DNA of 64,000 nucleotides, taken from Nemertoderma westbladi. Its lineage: Eukaryota > Xenacoelomorpha > Nemertodermatida > Nemertodermatidae. The notes under the pieces are model-generated. The model worked only from the letters and a program-made list of their open reading frames with translations. It ran no database searches and was not told the DNA's origin. Shown one piece after another: positions 1-12,226 of this stretch (positions are counted from its first letter, which is position 1; every line of letters starts with the position of its first letter). The stretch covers positions 37,310 through 101,309 of the forward strand of contig JAUCBJ010000757.1 in the NCBI GenBank assembly GCA_032718475.1. The letters are read 5' to 3'. A program made the translations under genes and the position numbers.

Positions 1-1794
1 CAAAAACAATTTAATATGAAAATTGAATTACAAATATTTATATACGTAGTTAGCATAATATTAATATGTATAAATTCAAGAATAAAAACGTATTAAATAA
101 GTTAAATTAAATTAAATTTAATTTAATTTGGTCCTGGAAAATTCGGTCCCATTAAATATGTATGTTATGGGACCGAATTTTCTAAGTCAGTATCCGGTCA
201 ATTAGGTCCCAAAACACTAAATTAAAGGGACCGAATTGACCGGGATTGAATTGTCCTGATTCAATTTTCTTGGTGTCTGTCTTATTTTCGATATCATTTT
301 TCATGTTTGGTGGCATCTCAACTGTCAGTCTGTCTGTCCGTTTGTCTGTCAATCCGTATATTAAAAGATATTATATCGCACCACATAGTTAAAATCTTAT
401 GAGGTTTACCTGGTCTCGGATTTCATTTCCGATGTTAGCATTATTGATTGGCTGCAATGAAACTGTTTATATGTTATGTCAGTATTGATGTTCAGACAGA
501 CAAAAAATTTCGTCCAGGAAATCCCATATAATGGCGAATATTTTAGAACAACGTCGTCGTTGTTCTATTTTAGATTGTTGGTATGCCGTCTAACATTTTG
601 ATGGACAAACCAACATGATGGACATGAAAAGACAGCTAGCTAGCTACAGTATTATAACTCGAGAAATAAAAGATATGTCGTCAGGCCATTTTCACCTACC
701 TATGACACTGTCATTAATTTAACATTAACATTTATTTGTCTAAAAAGGTTAAACCTCTTAAGCAAAAAAAATTTGGCATAGAAACCCATAATTTCAATTC
801 TCTTTCAATTTGTTTGAAATATGATTGTAGAAATATTTTGTCAAATTTTTCATGAAAATCTTAAGAGACACGAACAAAGATAAAATAAATCATACAGCCA
901 GCTATAAAGTCCATCTATTACCTGATTGCTTATGGCTGCATGTTTTATTTTACCATTTAATTTGCAGCCATAAGCCCACAGTGGGCGCAAATGGCCTTAT
1001 GGCTGCAGGGTAAATTATTACCATGCAGCCATAAGTCATTTAAAAAAAATAAAAGTTTCAGCTAAATATATAATATAACATAATTTATATAGCCAATTGT
1101 GCCAGATATATGGTTCCTCCAATTCCCTATCGGGAAATATTAAGCCATAAGGCCGGTCATTTCTTATGGCTGCATGTGACCATAAGGCCATTTTTGTGAC
1201 CATAAGGCCATTGTCTTATATATGATGCAGCCATAAGACTTTACCCAATCGGGTAAAACCGGCATTATGGCTGCATGTGAGATACATATATATATATATA
1301 TATAGTGTATATATATATTGTTAATTAATATTTATTTATTATTAGATCTACCATAAATTGTTAAAAACAAGAATAATTCAATTTAATAATTTAATTTTGT
1401 TGAAATTTGACTCAGCCAACACGCAGGCCAAGCTCCAGTCCTTCGTCCCATCACCCGGCTACTAGAGAGTCAAAGCAAGGGATCCTCATACTTTGGATTG
1501 TAGTCCTTTGATTTTAGTCTCTTAGACAGAGTCTAAGAATCATTGAACGTATGAGAGGCATCAACATTAACTATCGCAATATTAAAAGACACCACCCACA
1601 GTGTCATGTTCACGTTTGGCCGTAGGCCACCTCAACGAGATGTTACTGTACTGCACCTTTTGTCTGGGACGGATTGAATGGCAGACATCATCATTGCCTT
1701 CCGGGGCAACACTACTCACTCACAGCTAAGGTTGAGGCAAGATGAGCGCGCCTTAACTGGCAATATTTAATATAAGTAATTCTTGTTCTTACAG
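1..1794. other. Non-coding sequence with two inverted-repeat clusters
   Basis: No coding exon is recognisable before the acceptor at 1793-1794. At 138-181 a perfect 14-bp inverted repeat (AAAATTCGGTCCCA and its complement) flanks a 16-base loop. At 194-243 a second hairpin has 17-bp arms with one mismatch built from the same GGTCCC/AATT words. Between about 915 and 1280 the word CTTATGGCTGCATG and its complement alternate about ten times in both orientations, which looks like nested short inverted-repeat elements. A TA dinucleotide run lies at 1287-1316. I see nothing else here. Confidence 0.6.
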
Positions 1795-1954
1795 ATGTAG
1801 AAGAAGTGTCTGCTGGTGGTAGTTGTTCAGCGTCATCAGAACACAGTTCGGGGTATGTATGTTCTAATGCTCTCAATGATAATGGAAATGATTGGGCTAC
1901 AAAAGGACAGAAGTGGTACGAGATAGCATTAAATGGTACCAAAACAATAACTAG
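1795..1954 (+). CDS. F5/8C-like gene, exon a
   Basis: Codes DVEEVSAGGSCSASS followed by the SNALND and DWATKGQ segments. The exon starts two bases before codon GTA at 1797 and ends with AG of a split Arg codon. The segment before the Cys-Ser start of the domain is short, so the preceding exon must carry any signal peptide. Confidence 0.7.
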
Positions 1955-4900
1955 GTTAGTATTAGTGGTAGCTTTACTACATAATTGTATACAATAATCA
2001 ATAATGATTAATGAAAAATAATGATTAATGTATCTGTTCATTATTTGGCTATCCACTATAGGTATACAACCTCACCTTGAAAATAGGCTGACTACTATCT
2101 TTTGCTGCGCCACAATCTGAGTCACGTGAATCCCAATCTGAATCCGTGCCTTCCCTTCAACGGTATCACCATCACCATATGTGACTCCAACCTCCAACGG
2201 TACCACCAAATGTGCTTTCAGCATCATTAGGGCTTTAGCTCAATGGACGAAACTATTGAATCTTCCAGGTTTACATGGGACAGATAGACTGGAATTGTTG
2301 CTGGGACCTGCCCCCCCCCCCCCCACCCCCGTTACTCATCAAACTGCAGCGCAAAGCATTACTGGAGGACTTTATCACATTACTAACGGCACAGAAACCA
2401 CAGGGGCAACGGGGGGGGGGGGGGGGGGGGCAAACCCAGCAGGGGTGCCCTCAACATTTAGCCGCTACGTATCAATATTCAATAGGGTTGGTGTACAAAA
2501 AAGTTGTTAGGCTAGAAACAATTGAATAATAATAGAGTATTTATATTTGGTAAAGCAGGCGCCCTTACAAAGCCAGGTTCCCATTATACTGATGGGTTGG
2601 TGTGTAGGCACTATTAATGTCTAAAGTGTCTGTCTTGCCTCAGTGCGAAATTTCTACATCCTTTAGTCGGATTCGAACCTGCGCCACCAAACACTATTAT
2701 GTAAGCAGTTCAGGCGCTGTATCCACTCGGACACTGCGACACTTAAGGGGTAACACGGAGGCCTGAATCGAATGTTTATTGTAAAAAACAGGGACTGACA
2801 TCGAATCGAATCGAAAGCAATTTTTCGTCTTCGATTTCCCATATATTTTTCGATTCGATTTCGATTCGACTCAGGTAAAAATTTTCGACTTCGATAAGAT
2901 CATTCGACCTTTGAATATTAACTTAATTATTTATCATTAAATATAGATTATAAATTTTATTATTAAATTGTTACTTTGAATTGGAACTTCTTAAATTTAA
3001 TCACAATGGAGTCGAAGTAGAAAAGGTTTGCAAGTACTGTAATTAGTGCAAAATCCATTCACACCACAAAACTTATTGTAACTTTTTTTGTGTTGTGTGC
3101 ACGGTGTACACCAAATCATATTCAATATCAAATATTAGTTTATGTACGAAGTTAAGCGGTTCTCTAATCACGTAATAAATATTCGAGAACACTAATTTAT
3201 TTAACATTGAGTAAGGGTAGGCAGCATCAGGAGTTGAAGAGTACAATAATTTTAATTGCGCAACCATGGAAGCAATATAGTAAAATACTACAGTTCAATT
3301 TATTTTGAACACTATTTTGTTCTATCATTTATTAAAGAATTGAGCAACAAAAAGTACCAATTTACTAATACGATTACGTATTACATGGGAAAAAAACGTA
3401 AAAAATTATTAAAAATATCTATAAAATGTGCCTACCTCGAGAATAGTGGAAATAAGTTGTACTTTTTTTCTCTTGTAATAAATAATTATTATTTTTATAT
3501 TTTACTGTTGGCCAAAGTATGCCAAAAAATAATATGTATGTAGATGTACAATATTCCATTAGGGACCAGGGGGTGGGGTGCATACCCGACAAGATTGTAG
3601 CAGAGCACGGGTGAGTACAAAACAAAGACTCAAAATCTGTACAAAAACCTGTGTTAAACAATAAATGAAAGTAACATTTATTGTTTTGGTTCCCCCAACA
3701 CGCCTAACGCTTAGCTTAGCTTAGCTTAGCTCTTTGTTTTGTACAGAGAGTCTTGGGTCTGAGAGACTAGCTTCGGAAGTCCTGGATTTCTATTCTTCAA
3801 GCTGTGGTATATTACAGTAGGCCCCCCTCACACGTAGCAAATAATTATTTCTGCAATTGGTTTCTGAAACTTGATGTTGGACTCCTCACACGCGGTAAAC
3901 TTTTTGCTCAAAAAATAACATTATTTCTAAATAAATAGTTAACATGTCCGCTCACACACGGGAAACTTGTTGCTCAAGAAAATAACAATTATTTAATAAC
4001 TATTTACATCATTGTGTGCAAAGTAGCACTTTGCAGCGTTATGAGCCGAGTTTATTTATTATTATTATTATTAATACACACTCATCTTTAATTAAATACA
4101 AACAGTGAATAAAAACAATAGGCCTACACCATCGGTTATGTACCGAGCGAGCGCAGCGAGGGAGGTTTACATAAATAAACAAGGGTTTTTAACGCTGAAA
4201 AGTTACCTTTGCAAGCAATGATGTATGTAATTTTGTTACATTATGTCAACTTATCAGCGTTCGGTATGTGAAGAAAGGATTTTATGATTTATACATTTTA
4301 ATCATGTACTATATCGAATATAAGTGAAATTTATTAACAGGTACACAGTATTAATTATACATTTAAATCTAATTAAAGTTTATTGGAAGTAATCTCCTCA
4401 ATGGATGTGATAAATCATTAATCCATCTTGACTATAGTCGACTGAAGCAAACTTAGTCACCGTCTGTGTCCGTTCAATTTTACTGAACACTGTCGCCATT
4501 TTCTTTGCTCATTTTTTCTAAAGTGACTTCTATTGGATATTTCGCCATAATGGCGAAATGTAATCCACCACTCCCACCTCCATGGCTCGCCCCACTCACC
4601 TCGTTCAAGGCGTCCACCCCCATGGCTCGCCCCACTCACCTCGTTCAAGTCCTCCGCCACTCCCACCTCCATGGCTCGCCCCACTCACCTCGTTCAAAGC
4701 GTCCCCCACTCTCACCTCCATGGCTCGCCCCATTCACCTCGTTCAAGGCCTCCTCCACTCCCACCTCCATGGCTCGCTCCACTCACCTAGCTAGTCCCGT
4801 CACTGCAAACTGGATAATAAAGCAGCACTCATTAACATAAATGGAAATAATGCATTCTAGAATACGGTAATTGAAGTTGTTTCCATGTTATTAATTACTT

Positions 4901-6810
4901 TGCAGCGTTCCGTCCTATAGGCCGTAACGCTGCAAAGTAGTACTTTGCAGCGTTACGAGTAATTCACCAGAACGCTGTTAAGTTGACATAATGTAACAAA
5001 AATAAGTAGTTAACATGTCCATTCATTTATTTGTATCAAATTATCTAATATTAGCTACCGGTAGTACATAAAAATGTGATGTAATAAAAGTTTTAAAGAT
5101 GGAATGGTTGCAGTGGAATATAATTATTTTATTAAAACGTTGCAGCAACTTGTTGCTGGACTCCTCACACACAGAAACTGTTGTAGCTTTACGAAACCTA
5201 ATCTGATTTCCACATAGCAGCCTCTCAATGGGATCCCTGATGCGATTTAATAAAATTATATTGTATAGTTTTGCAGCAATCGAGATAAATGAGATCCATG
5301 TAATACGGCAATAGAATGAGCAGTACCGTAAAGTGGGGCTACTTTGAACAGGTGGGGAAACTTTGAACATGGCAGATTCACATTTTCGATTCAATAAATT
5401 TTACAAAAAAATAAAATGTAACCAATACAGCTTTTAGGTCTCGCACCAGCGTACTGAAACTGTCTAATAGGCATCTAGGGTAGAGTGGTAGTTATTAGGC
5501 CTACGCCTACTTTACGTAGGCGTACCTTATATATGTTCAAACAAACAGTATAAAGTTGCTTTACTTGGCAGGTACTGTATCTACTACGGTACAACATATA
5601 AATAAGGTTTACAAAGGAATACAAACAATAAAATATGGGAAAAGGTTAAAACAGTCAGACATCCTATCCTTGTAAATACAACCTATAGATTAGTAGGTAC
5701 TTTTAGATAGCTGTAATGAATCTACTCAGAGAATTAAAATGGACCAAAATTAGTAAAAAAGCATTATAAACAATGAAAATGGGAGAAGGATTCACTTTCT
5801 AACCCTAATTGCAGATTAGATTATCAGCAAAGAGTTACAGGAAATTGCAGCGGTGGACATTGCGAAAACAACAAAGACATCACATTAACTTTCTATAAAG
5901 ATGGCAGCATATCAGAAACAAGACACATTATATTGATGAATGACAGGTTTGCATTCCATTAATTAAAACGATACGTATGGATTGAACTTTATTTTTAATG
6001 GACATATCTCTTTTTACTGTGGTTGGCCCAAATTTACTGCCTGTGTCCTTTAATTAAGAGACGTCTTACGAAAGTCATGGAGTGTCCACTGTCCACCTTG
6101 CTTATTTATTCCATGACGCTACCAAATCACAAGATCACAAGATTGTGCTCAGGCTGGTCGTCACAGCAAAAGCAATGTCCTGCGAAGCAGAGGCGGCTTT
6201 TCCAAAGTCTCAAGCTGGGGGGACCAATGGGACACCTGCAATATTATAGTCTGGTTAAAGATGTGCACTTACCTTTCTGATATTGAGAACTAATGTGATA
6301 TATGTAGGTATGTCATTGGTACTCATAAATTAATGTATAGGTGCTATCTGTATGTTTTGAATAACAAATGGATGCTGTACCATTTTAAATATTATGATGA
6401 AACATTTTCTCTATTACGCATTTACTTACTCTCTATGACATTGTCATATTGCCAATAGCCGAAATGTACTGGTTTTTGTCCATCGTGCATTGATGTTCTG
6501 TGTGATACCCAGTTTTACTATAGACATTGAATCATTTTGAAATGGGACTCTTTGAAAGGGTTATACTGTAATATATTTTTCTTGGATAACATATGCTAAA
6601 TTGTGTCATGCATTGCTATTCATCAAAACGATACAATTCAGCTTTGACAATTTACATTATAAATTACTATTACTTGCAGAGAAAATCGAAATTACCCGAT
6701 AAACCCACCAGTGAAGGGAGTAAGGAAGGTGAGAATAACTGTAGACAGTGCCTATGGGACAGCAAACAATGGCGCTCAATATATTGCTTACTATGGTTAC
6801 AATGAAAAAG
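1795..6810 (+). CDS. F5/8 type C (discoidin-like) domain protein, three internal exons
   Basis: Partial gene assembled by splicing: exons 1795-1954, 5815-5946 and 6680-6810. The acceptors are TTACAG, TTGCAG and TTGCAG; the donors are TAG|GTTAGT, CAG|GTTTGC and AAG|GTGGGT. All phases agree: an Arg codon is split AG|A at both internal junctions, and the last exon ends in phase 1. The peptide has the order expected of a galactose-binding-like F5/8C domain: a CSASSEHSSGY strand, a Cys, SNALN, DWATKGQ, then LDYQQR, DITLTFYKDGS and PPVKGVRKVRITVDSAYG, ending near QYIAYYGYNE. Such domains are extracellular and bind glycans or membranes. Upstream exons (signal peptide, other domains) lie left of the window. 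No downstream exon was found before the LTR element. The third intron phase and the strand orders make this a real gene rather than chance. Family assignment is from motif order only; the full protein is unknown. Confidence 0.72.
2661..2741 (-). repeat. tRNA-like sequence, probably a SINE head or tRNA relic
   Basis: On the minus strand a B-box GGTTCGAATCC (2669-2679) and an A-box-like stretch around GTGTCCGAGTGG (2723-2734) have tRNA spacing with room for a long variable arm, as in Leu/Ser tRNAs. The acceptor ends do not pair well, so a functional tRNA is unlikely. Confidence 0.45.
4562..4795. repeat. Short tandem repeat, about five units
   Basis: The phrases CCTCCATGGCTCGCCCC and ACTCACCTCGTTCAAG recur about five times with variable unit length (about 35-50 bases). 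It gives overlapping open frames on both strands, which are by-products of the repeat. Confidence 0.7.
4923..4957. repeat. Perfect palindrome with 17-bp arms
   Basis: Arms CGTAACGCTGCAAAGTA and the exact complement are separated by one G. A diverged copy lies near 4017-4048 (GCAAAGTAGCACTTTGCAGC). Together they may be the ends of an inserted repeat of about 0.9 kb. Confidence 0.6.
5172..5313 (-). pseudogene. Decayed LINE reverse transcriptase fragment
   Basis: One minus-strand frame reads ISIAAKLYNIILLNRIRDPI then LLCGNQIRFR. This matches the conserved RT segment in which an IS-x-x-x-KLYN-x-ILLNRI helix is followed by Q-N/I-x-FR. The flanking frame has no further RT homology, so this is a short relic. 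Confidence 0.55.
5815..5946 (+). CDS. F5/8C-like gene, exon b
   Basis: Open throughout: one base completes the split Arg, then LDYQQRVTGNCSGGHCEN and DITLTFYKDGS, ending ILMND plus AG of the next split Arg. The two Cys residues in NCSGGHC are unusual for the middle of such a domain and may form a local disulfide. Confidence 0.7.
6680..6810 (+). CDS. F5/8C-like gene, exon c
   Basis: Codes ENRNYPINPPVKGVRKVRI, then TVDSAYGTANNGAQYIAYYG and NEK. The PPV-x-VRI-V strand and the terminal Y-G turn match the C-terminal end of the domain. It ends in phase 1 at a GTGGGT donor, so at least one further coding exon must follow; none is recognisable before 8.4 kb. Confidence 0.7.
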
Positions 6811-8393
6811 GTGGGTAATTAACAGATATTGTTTGTTTATTGAACAGGGTGGATTTGTTCATGTTCAGTATGTACAGGATGTTCTTTTCAAATTTCTATA
6901 TGCACGATGTTTCTCATTGGCCCGAAAAATAAAGGCCTTCAGTCTAAAGAATCGACTTAAAACATAGAAGGATCAACCGCCTTTCGACTGAGGCAAGTGA
7001 TGGTCTGATGCACCTGCGTCTGTGGGAGCCACTGTCACATGGTGGTATGAAGAAATCAGCCATCAAAGCTGAATTAAGCAAAGCGCTTAATTATGCAATG
7101 CTCCTCGTTCACTCCTACCAAATTTCAGATGAATCTGATGGTAGGTTCTATAATTACACAGCTACTTCTACGTTTCTGTCAATTCGCCTCCCTAGCGGCA
7201 GACAGGTGAACTTTAAAGTCTGTCTGTGTGTATCATTTCTACTTAAGCAACGGCGATAACTGCCCGTTGAAGACATGGGAACTTGAAAGTCTAACCGTAC
7301 AGTACATAAAATATGTTCAAACAAAAATAATGTTTATTAAAATCTACATTATTTTCGTTTTAGGTTAACTGAGGTAAATATTACATTGCATGTCTTAGAA
7401 ATCATGTTACTATTCATGTAATTTTTTGAGAAAGTTTGACTGGCCCATTTGATTCAAAATTGATTTATTAAATTAAATGAACGGGAAAAGGGCCACCTTT
7501 ACTATCATAAAGAATGAGATGATTTACATTAGGGCCACAAATATACATCTTTTACAGTGGCCTTTTGCATCCAAATTGATCTTACCAATAAACTGAGTTG
7601 AAAAAGCGCCAGAATGAAATACAATGAGCTTAACAGCATTAGGGCCATACTGTAGCGCCATGGAGATATTTATGGACAAGGCTCTTTAGAGCTAGAATTT
7701 AGTAACGAATAACGAACATAAGAACTATAAAAGTCCGTCTAGGCATATAATTTATAATTATGCAATGCTCCTCGTTCACTCCTACCAAATTTCAGATGGA
7801 ATCTGATGGTTGGTTCTATAATTACACAGCTACTTCTACGATTCTGTCAATTCGCCCCCCTAGCGGCGTACAGGGGAACTTTAAAGTCTGTCTGAATTTA
7901 GAATTTCTAAATAAACAATGCTTGTAGGTGTAGGTCACTCTTACCAAATTTCAAGAAGATATATCATTCATTCATTATTATTTAATCAAATAAAATTGAC
8001 ATATTGAAAAATACACATTAAAATACCCTTTACAGTTAAGGTCAAATAGTCACGTTATTTACATAGAGATATGATGTGATTTCAAGATAGCAGAATATAC
8101 TTCTAGGACGCGTACAAACTGTGAGTCACAATAAAGTAAAAAAAAAACATTGGTTTTGTGAGATCTAATTAAAATTATATCGACGATATGAACTAAATTA
8201 TACGCAATTAGTCCGTTTATCGAACTCAAATATTGTAAAAATCTGTTATGCGTTTGTGCTTGGCTCTAAAAGTAAGCCCTGGCAGTTCGTAACATTGTCG
8301 TATGTACTGTCCTTCCTCTAGGTGGCGTAGTGAGGTGGCTGGCTCAGATAGTCTGGCGAATAGGTTATTTGTATTGTATTTGTAGTTACAGAG
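6811..8393. other. Non-coding DNA with a diverged 140-bp direct repeat
   Basis: Positions 7089-7230 and 7756-7896 share a run including TATGCAATGCTCCTCGTTCA, the AATCTGATGGT region and CAATTCGCC, with scattered differences. They are separated by about 670 bp and resemble two copies of an old dispersed repeat. No exon of the preceding gene could be identified here. Confidence 0.5.
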
Positions 8394-8768
8394 TTACCCA
8401 ATCGTGGGTAGACCATAATTAGCGACAGCTTTACTGTACACGCTTCCTAATCCTTGATAATATGAACGTTGGTTCGATTGTAACGTGATGCGAAGTGATT
8501 CCTGAAGATTCGTGTTGGGACAGTTGAGAGACCGAAGCACTGTCCCCAGACATGACTTATACGCCTCTAGCGAGAGTGTTCCGGTCCCAAAGAGGTGATT
8601 TAAGGTGTCATTTGATACATAACATCCAACGTGAAGAATTCCTCGCAGATGTTTCCTATAATAAATTTCCACCATATCAGTATCTTTCTTAGATAGTTCG
8701 CCAATGCGGAATTTCAGTCTGTACAATAGGGACGACAATCCAACAGACCGCCATAACAGAGCCACAAT
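8394..8768 (-). pseudogene. C-terminal fragment of a non-LTR retrotransposon ORF2
   Basis: A minus-strand frame of about 124 codons ends at a TAA at 8394. It contains SSLLYRLKFRIGELSKKDTD, then YYRKHLRGILHV and a region around LFGTGTLSLEAYK. This has the pattern of the region after the RT active site of LINEs (LLYG-x-E-W, a helix before LR-x-I-LG). The frame is cut on its 5' side by the LTR element at 8777-8779, so the LTR element inserted into or beside this relic. Confidence 0.45.
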
Positions 8769-8778
8769 CCGTACAGGG

Positions 8779-10016
8779 TGTAAAAGCCTTTGCTGAATTG
8801 CCCCGTTATTTTTATTATCTTTTACATTAAAATACTCTGTAGTTGATTTAATAAGTGTAAGAGACCGTATTATTGCTGTATCGGTGTTTTTAGAGGATCT
8901 AAGACCTATTTCCTCCGTATGTGTACTGTGAAAGGCATATTTTATGATTCTATGGCAATTCGTGACGCAAAGGGGTGATAGCTACTCTTGAACAGTAGTT
9001 ACTATGACTACGGTTAACAGCTGACATTCATACGTGTTGATTTCCTTTGTTCTACGGCGTCTCTCAGTTCAGTCAGCCAATTAGAGCGTTTTTGTGGCTC
9101 CTTGTACAGAAAATTTCCGAGAAATGACGCAATGCCTATGTGCAGTGTTTACATTCAGTCCTGAGCCAAAGAAAGAACGGCTTGGAAGTATTTTGTGCTT
9201 TACTGTTTTTAGTCTTACACTAGTAGGTTTAATTATAAAGGGCATATATCCTTTAACCTACCTGACTCATGGAATCACTGCTGACTGATCATACATGCTG
9301 ACTGCTGAAACATTGCAAACTCGTAACAATCAATGTTCAGTTGTTGTTTTATACTGCTATTTACTGTCAGTTCTTCATAATATGGTTGATGAATTATTAT
9401 ATTTGGAATAACGATAAATAACCCCGAAACCCAATATTCTTGATATACCGAAGGTAAGAGAGAAAGGTTACCAATAACGATTGTGACTTATGTTAAAGTG
9501 GTTTGAAGTGAATCCAATGTTATTTGATAGACCCTACATGATTCAGTCTGTGTTCCTTTTATATGTGACTAAAATCAGTGAAGATTGGCAGATTAGTGTG
9601 CAGTATTGTGCAGCATTGTGTATGAGTGAGTCTGTTAAAGAAGCAATTCCTAAAGAATGCGCCATATATGTGAATTATAATTAAGCCATATCGTTGTGAG
9701 TAGTTTAAGTCATAACTCTGTTTATATAGATAAAGCGCCACGTCCTAAAGGAACTGTTAATATTCCCGAAGGTGAATAATATTGTCAGAGATTATATAAT
9801 ACTGTCAGTCGAATAATACATTAGGCTTACATAGCAATAAAATTAAACCGTCGAACCCAATCTCCCAGGAATCTCCAGCGGGTGAATGGTCGCGCACGGA
9901 TTGGTTTCGACTAGTGTAGTGAATCAAATACTTGTCATAGACTAAAAACAGATTTAATATCTAGAAGACATCTTAATTTGGTGGGTTAAACTGCCAAAGG
10001 TCTGAAAGCGCGAACA
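8779..10016 (+). repeat. 5' LTR
   Basis: Direct repeat of 1,238 bp with TG...CA ends. By eye it differs from the 3' LTR at about 25-30 positions, clustered around 9230-9350. A 64-codon open frame at 9490-9684 occurs in both LTRs; it is simply part of the repeat and shows no recognisable domain. Confidence 0.85.
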
Positions 10017-12226
10017 TTAAAGGATATAGCTTCTTTGTTGCAGTAAGCAATAAAGTTGAAAGTACCGGTCAACCGGTACATCTGTAGGTCAGTAGGCCCA
10101 ACTGCCAGAACCGGTACCAGTAGGCCTGACTACCTAACCACTCGGACCGGTACCTACAGCAGTACAGGTACAGCAGTATTATTCGATTTTGATAGTTATA
10201 TACCGGTAGGCCTTAATAATTAATCAGGGAGGGCCCGCCCTGGTTTTTTATTGAGATTTTTACTTATTTCTGTCAAGTTTTATTTATTTGTAAGCCAGTA
10301 TTGAACAGAAGGCGTGTAAACCTGATCAGATTGTACAGACAATTTGTAGGCTGAGCTGTTGTCTGATTGCTGTTAAGTCTGAACGGATTACAGTGTGTGT
10401 AGAGCACTTGTCCGATTAAGTACGGTTAGGAAGTAGGGGCAGCCAATGCGGTCAGGTAAACCCCCAACTAAAGAATAAGTCGCACTACTGGGTTAGAGCG
10501 CATACTCCCTAATCATTTCGGAGTCTGCATGTCCTGTAGTTTATTTAGGCTTGAGAGTAGTCTGCCATCGTTTAGTCTGTACTTTGTTTGTGTAAGTCTG
10601 TACGGGTAGCGTATAATTTTATTTAGATAATTTGTAGGCTGGATAGTTGTCTGGCTGTTATTAGGTCTGAACGGATTGCCGTGTGTGTGGATCATCTGTC
10701 CGATTAAGTACGATTAGGCAGTAGGGGCAGCGAAGGCTGTAAGGTAAACCCCCAACTAAAGAATAAGTCGCACTACTGGGTTAGAGCGCATACTCCCTAA
10801 TCATTTCGGAGTCTGCATATACCGTGGTTTGTTTAGGCTTGATAGTAGTCTGTCAGTGTTCGGTCTGTATTTTGTTTGAGTAGTTTGTACGCGTAGCGTA
10901 ATATTTATTATTCAGAGTTTATGCGATTATTCGCAACATTCAAGTCCCCAAGTTTGTTCCTACAGTTATTGTGTTTGTTATACATACCGCTATAGTTAAA
11001 TTAACCTCGGTACTACACGGGCTGCTTGGCGTAGGTAAAGACTGGTGATTTTGTGCATCGGTCACTCCAGCAGATGCCGTGGTTCTTTTAGCTGTTCAAG
11101 TATATTTAATTACTGATTATCTGTTGTACAAGTACTCGTACCTAATTTAGGGTTTAGTGTACAGTGCTTTCCGAGAATAATTAGTGTAGGCATTATATTT
11201 GTGTTGTAAAGTGGTTGATAGGCACATTCGATTAGCTCTATTAACTTCTAGGTAGGAACACTCCGTGATACATAACGTAGAACCTATAGCGATACGGCTA
11301 TAGGTCGTCAGGCGGTGGTATTTTCCTATCTAGACAACGCAGTGTATTTACTACTACTTATTATTTCAAATACCGTAGTACTCTGTCCGTTGTAATAACC
11401 GGTTATCTAACCCTTTGTTAGGCTGGTTTGTAGACTTCTTGTAAAATGACCCTAAAAATTCGTATTTGTTTTTGTAAATTTTTGTGTTTATTTAGAGATT
11501 GTAATCTCACCCGAATTGTACGTAATTTGTAGTATTAAGTAACTTAGGTAAATTAGTATTATTTGTTTTAGTGTCTCATAAGTAACACTTCATTGAAAGC
11601 GCACCGCTTTGTGTAGTGATTACCCCCAGAAATAATAACATTTATTTCAAACATTGACAAAACCCATTAAAACGGGTATATATATATTATAAATCAAATC
11701 TAACGATTTATAAATAGTAGGCCTACCATACAACCATTAGGTCCCAATATCAGTTGGATTACTGCTCAAATAACGGTAATAAAGTAAGTAAAGTAACAAA
11801 GTAACCCTAAAGTAACAGAAATTCAATTATTTGAAATAATTGATATACCGGTATTTACGATAGGCCTATTATCTTTATTTCTATAAATCTAGGCTGAAAT
11901 TATACCGGTACTTGTAATTAATTCTATTTCAGAATTATATATCCTACAAACTGTAAGCTGTATACCGGTATTCCGATAGGCCTATTATATATTTATATAT
12001 ATTTGTGCTAAAATTATACCGGTATTCTGTGATAAACATAGTCTGTAATAATACTTATAGTGTTATATATACTATAAGCATACCGGTATTCTAATATATT
12101 ATATATATATCACGCTACACTGAGTAGCAGTACCGGTAATTAATTACTAGGCTAGCAGTTGATACTGAGTTATTAGACTTACTCAGACTGTAATACAGCA
12201 GTAGACATTCAACGGTATACATAGTC
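10017..12226 (+). other. Leader of the LTR element with a 287-bp tandem duplication
   Basis: Non-coding. About 10340-10915 contains two tandem copies of a 287-bp segment. A core of about 75 bases starting AGGTAAACCCCCAACTAAAG (10454 and 10741) is identical in both copies while the flanks have diverged. The core includes an ACTCC/GGAGT hairpin arm. From 11640 to 12130 the sequence is rich in ATACCGGTA and TAGGCCTA words. No clear tRNA primer-binding site follows the LTR. Confidence 0.6.

Larger units (their letters stand above)
1955..5814 (+). other. Intron between F5/8C exons a and b, filled with old repeats
   Basis: No coding exon is seen on the plus strand. It holds homopolymer C and G runs near 2312-2330 and 2411-2430, a tRNA-like sequence (2661-2741), a TTAGC run at 3712-3732, several CTCACAC-G repeats at 3820-3970, a tandem repeat at 4562-4790, a perfect palindrome at 4923-4957 and a LINE reverse transcriptase remnant near 5172-5313. 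Confidence 0.5.

Noticed and set aside
2312-2431. Gly/Pro-rich small proteins around homopolymer C and G runs
   Set aside because: The frames depend on homopolymers whose length is unreliable; no conserved sequence. The G run at 41873-41891 is similar.
3712-3732. Interstitial telomere repeat
   Set aside because: Only four to five TTAGC units; not a known animal telomere repeat at this length and without subtelomeric context.
9490-9684. Conserved 64-codon protein present twice (also 20947-21141)
   Set aside because: Both copies lie at the same place in the two LTRs; conservation is explained by the LTR duplication.
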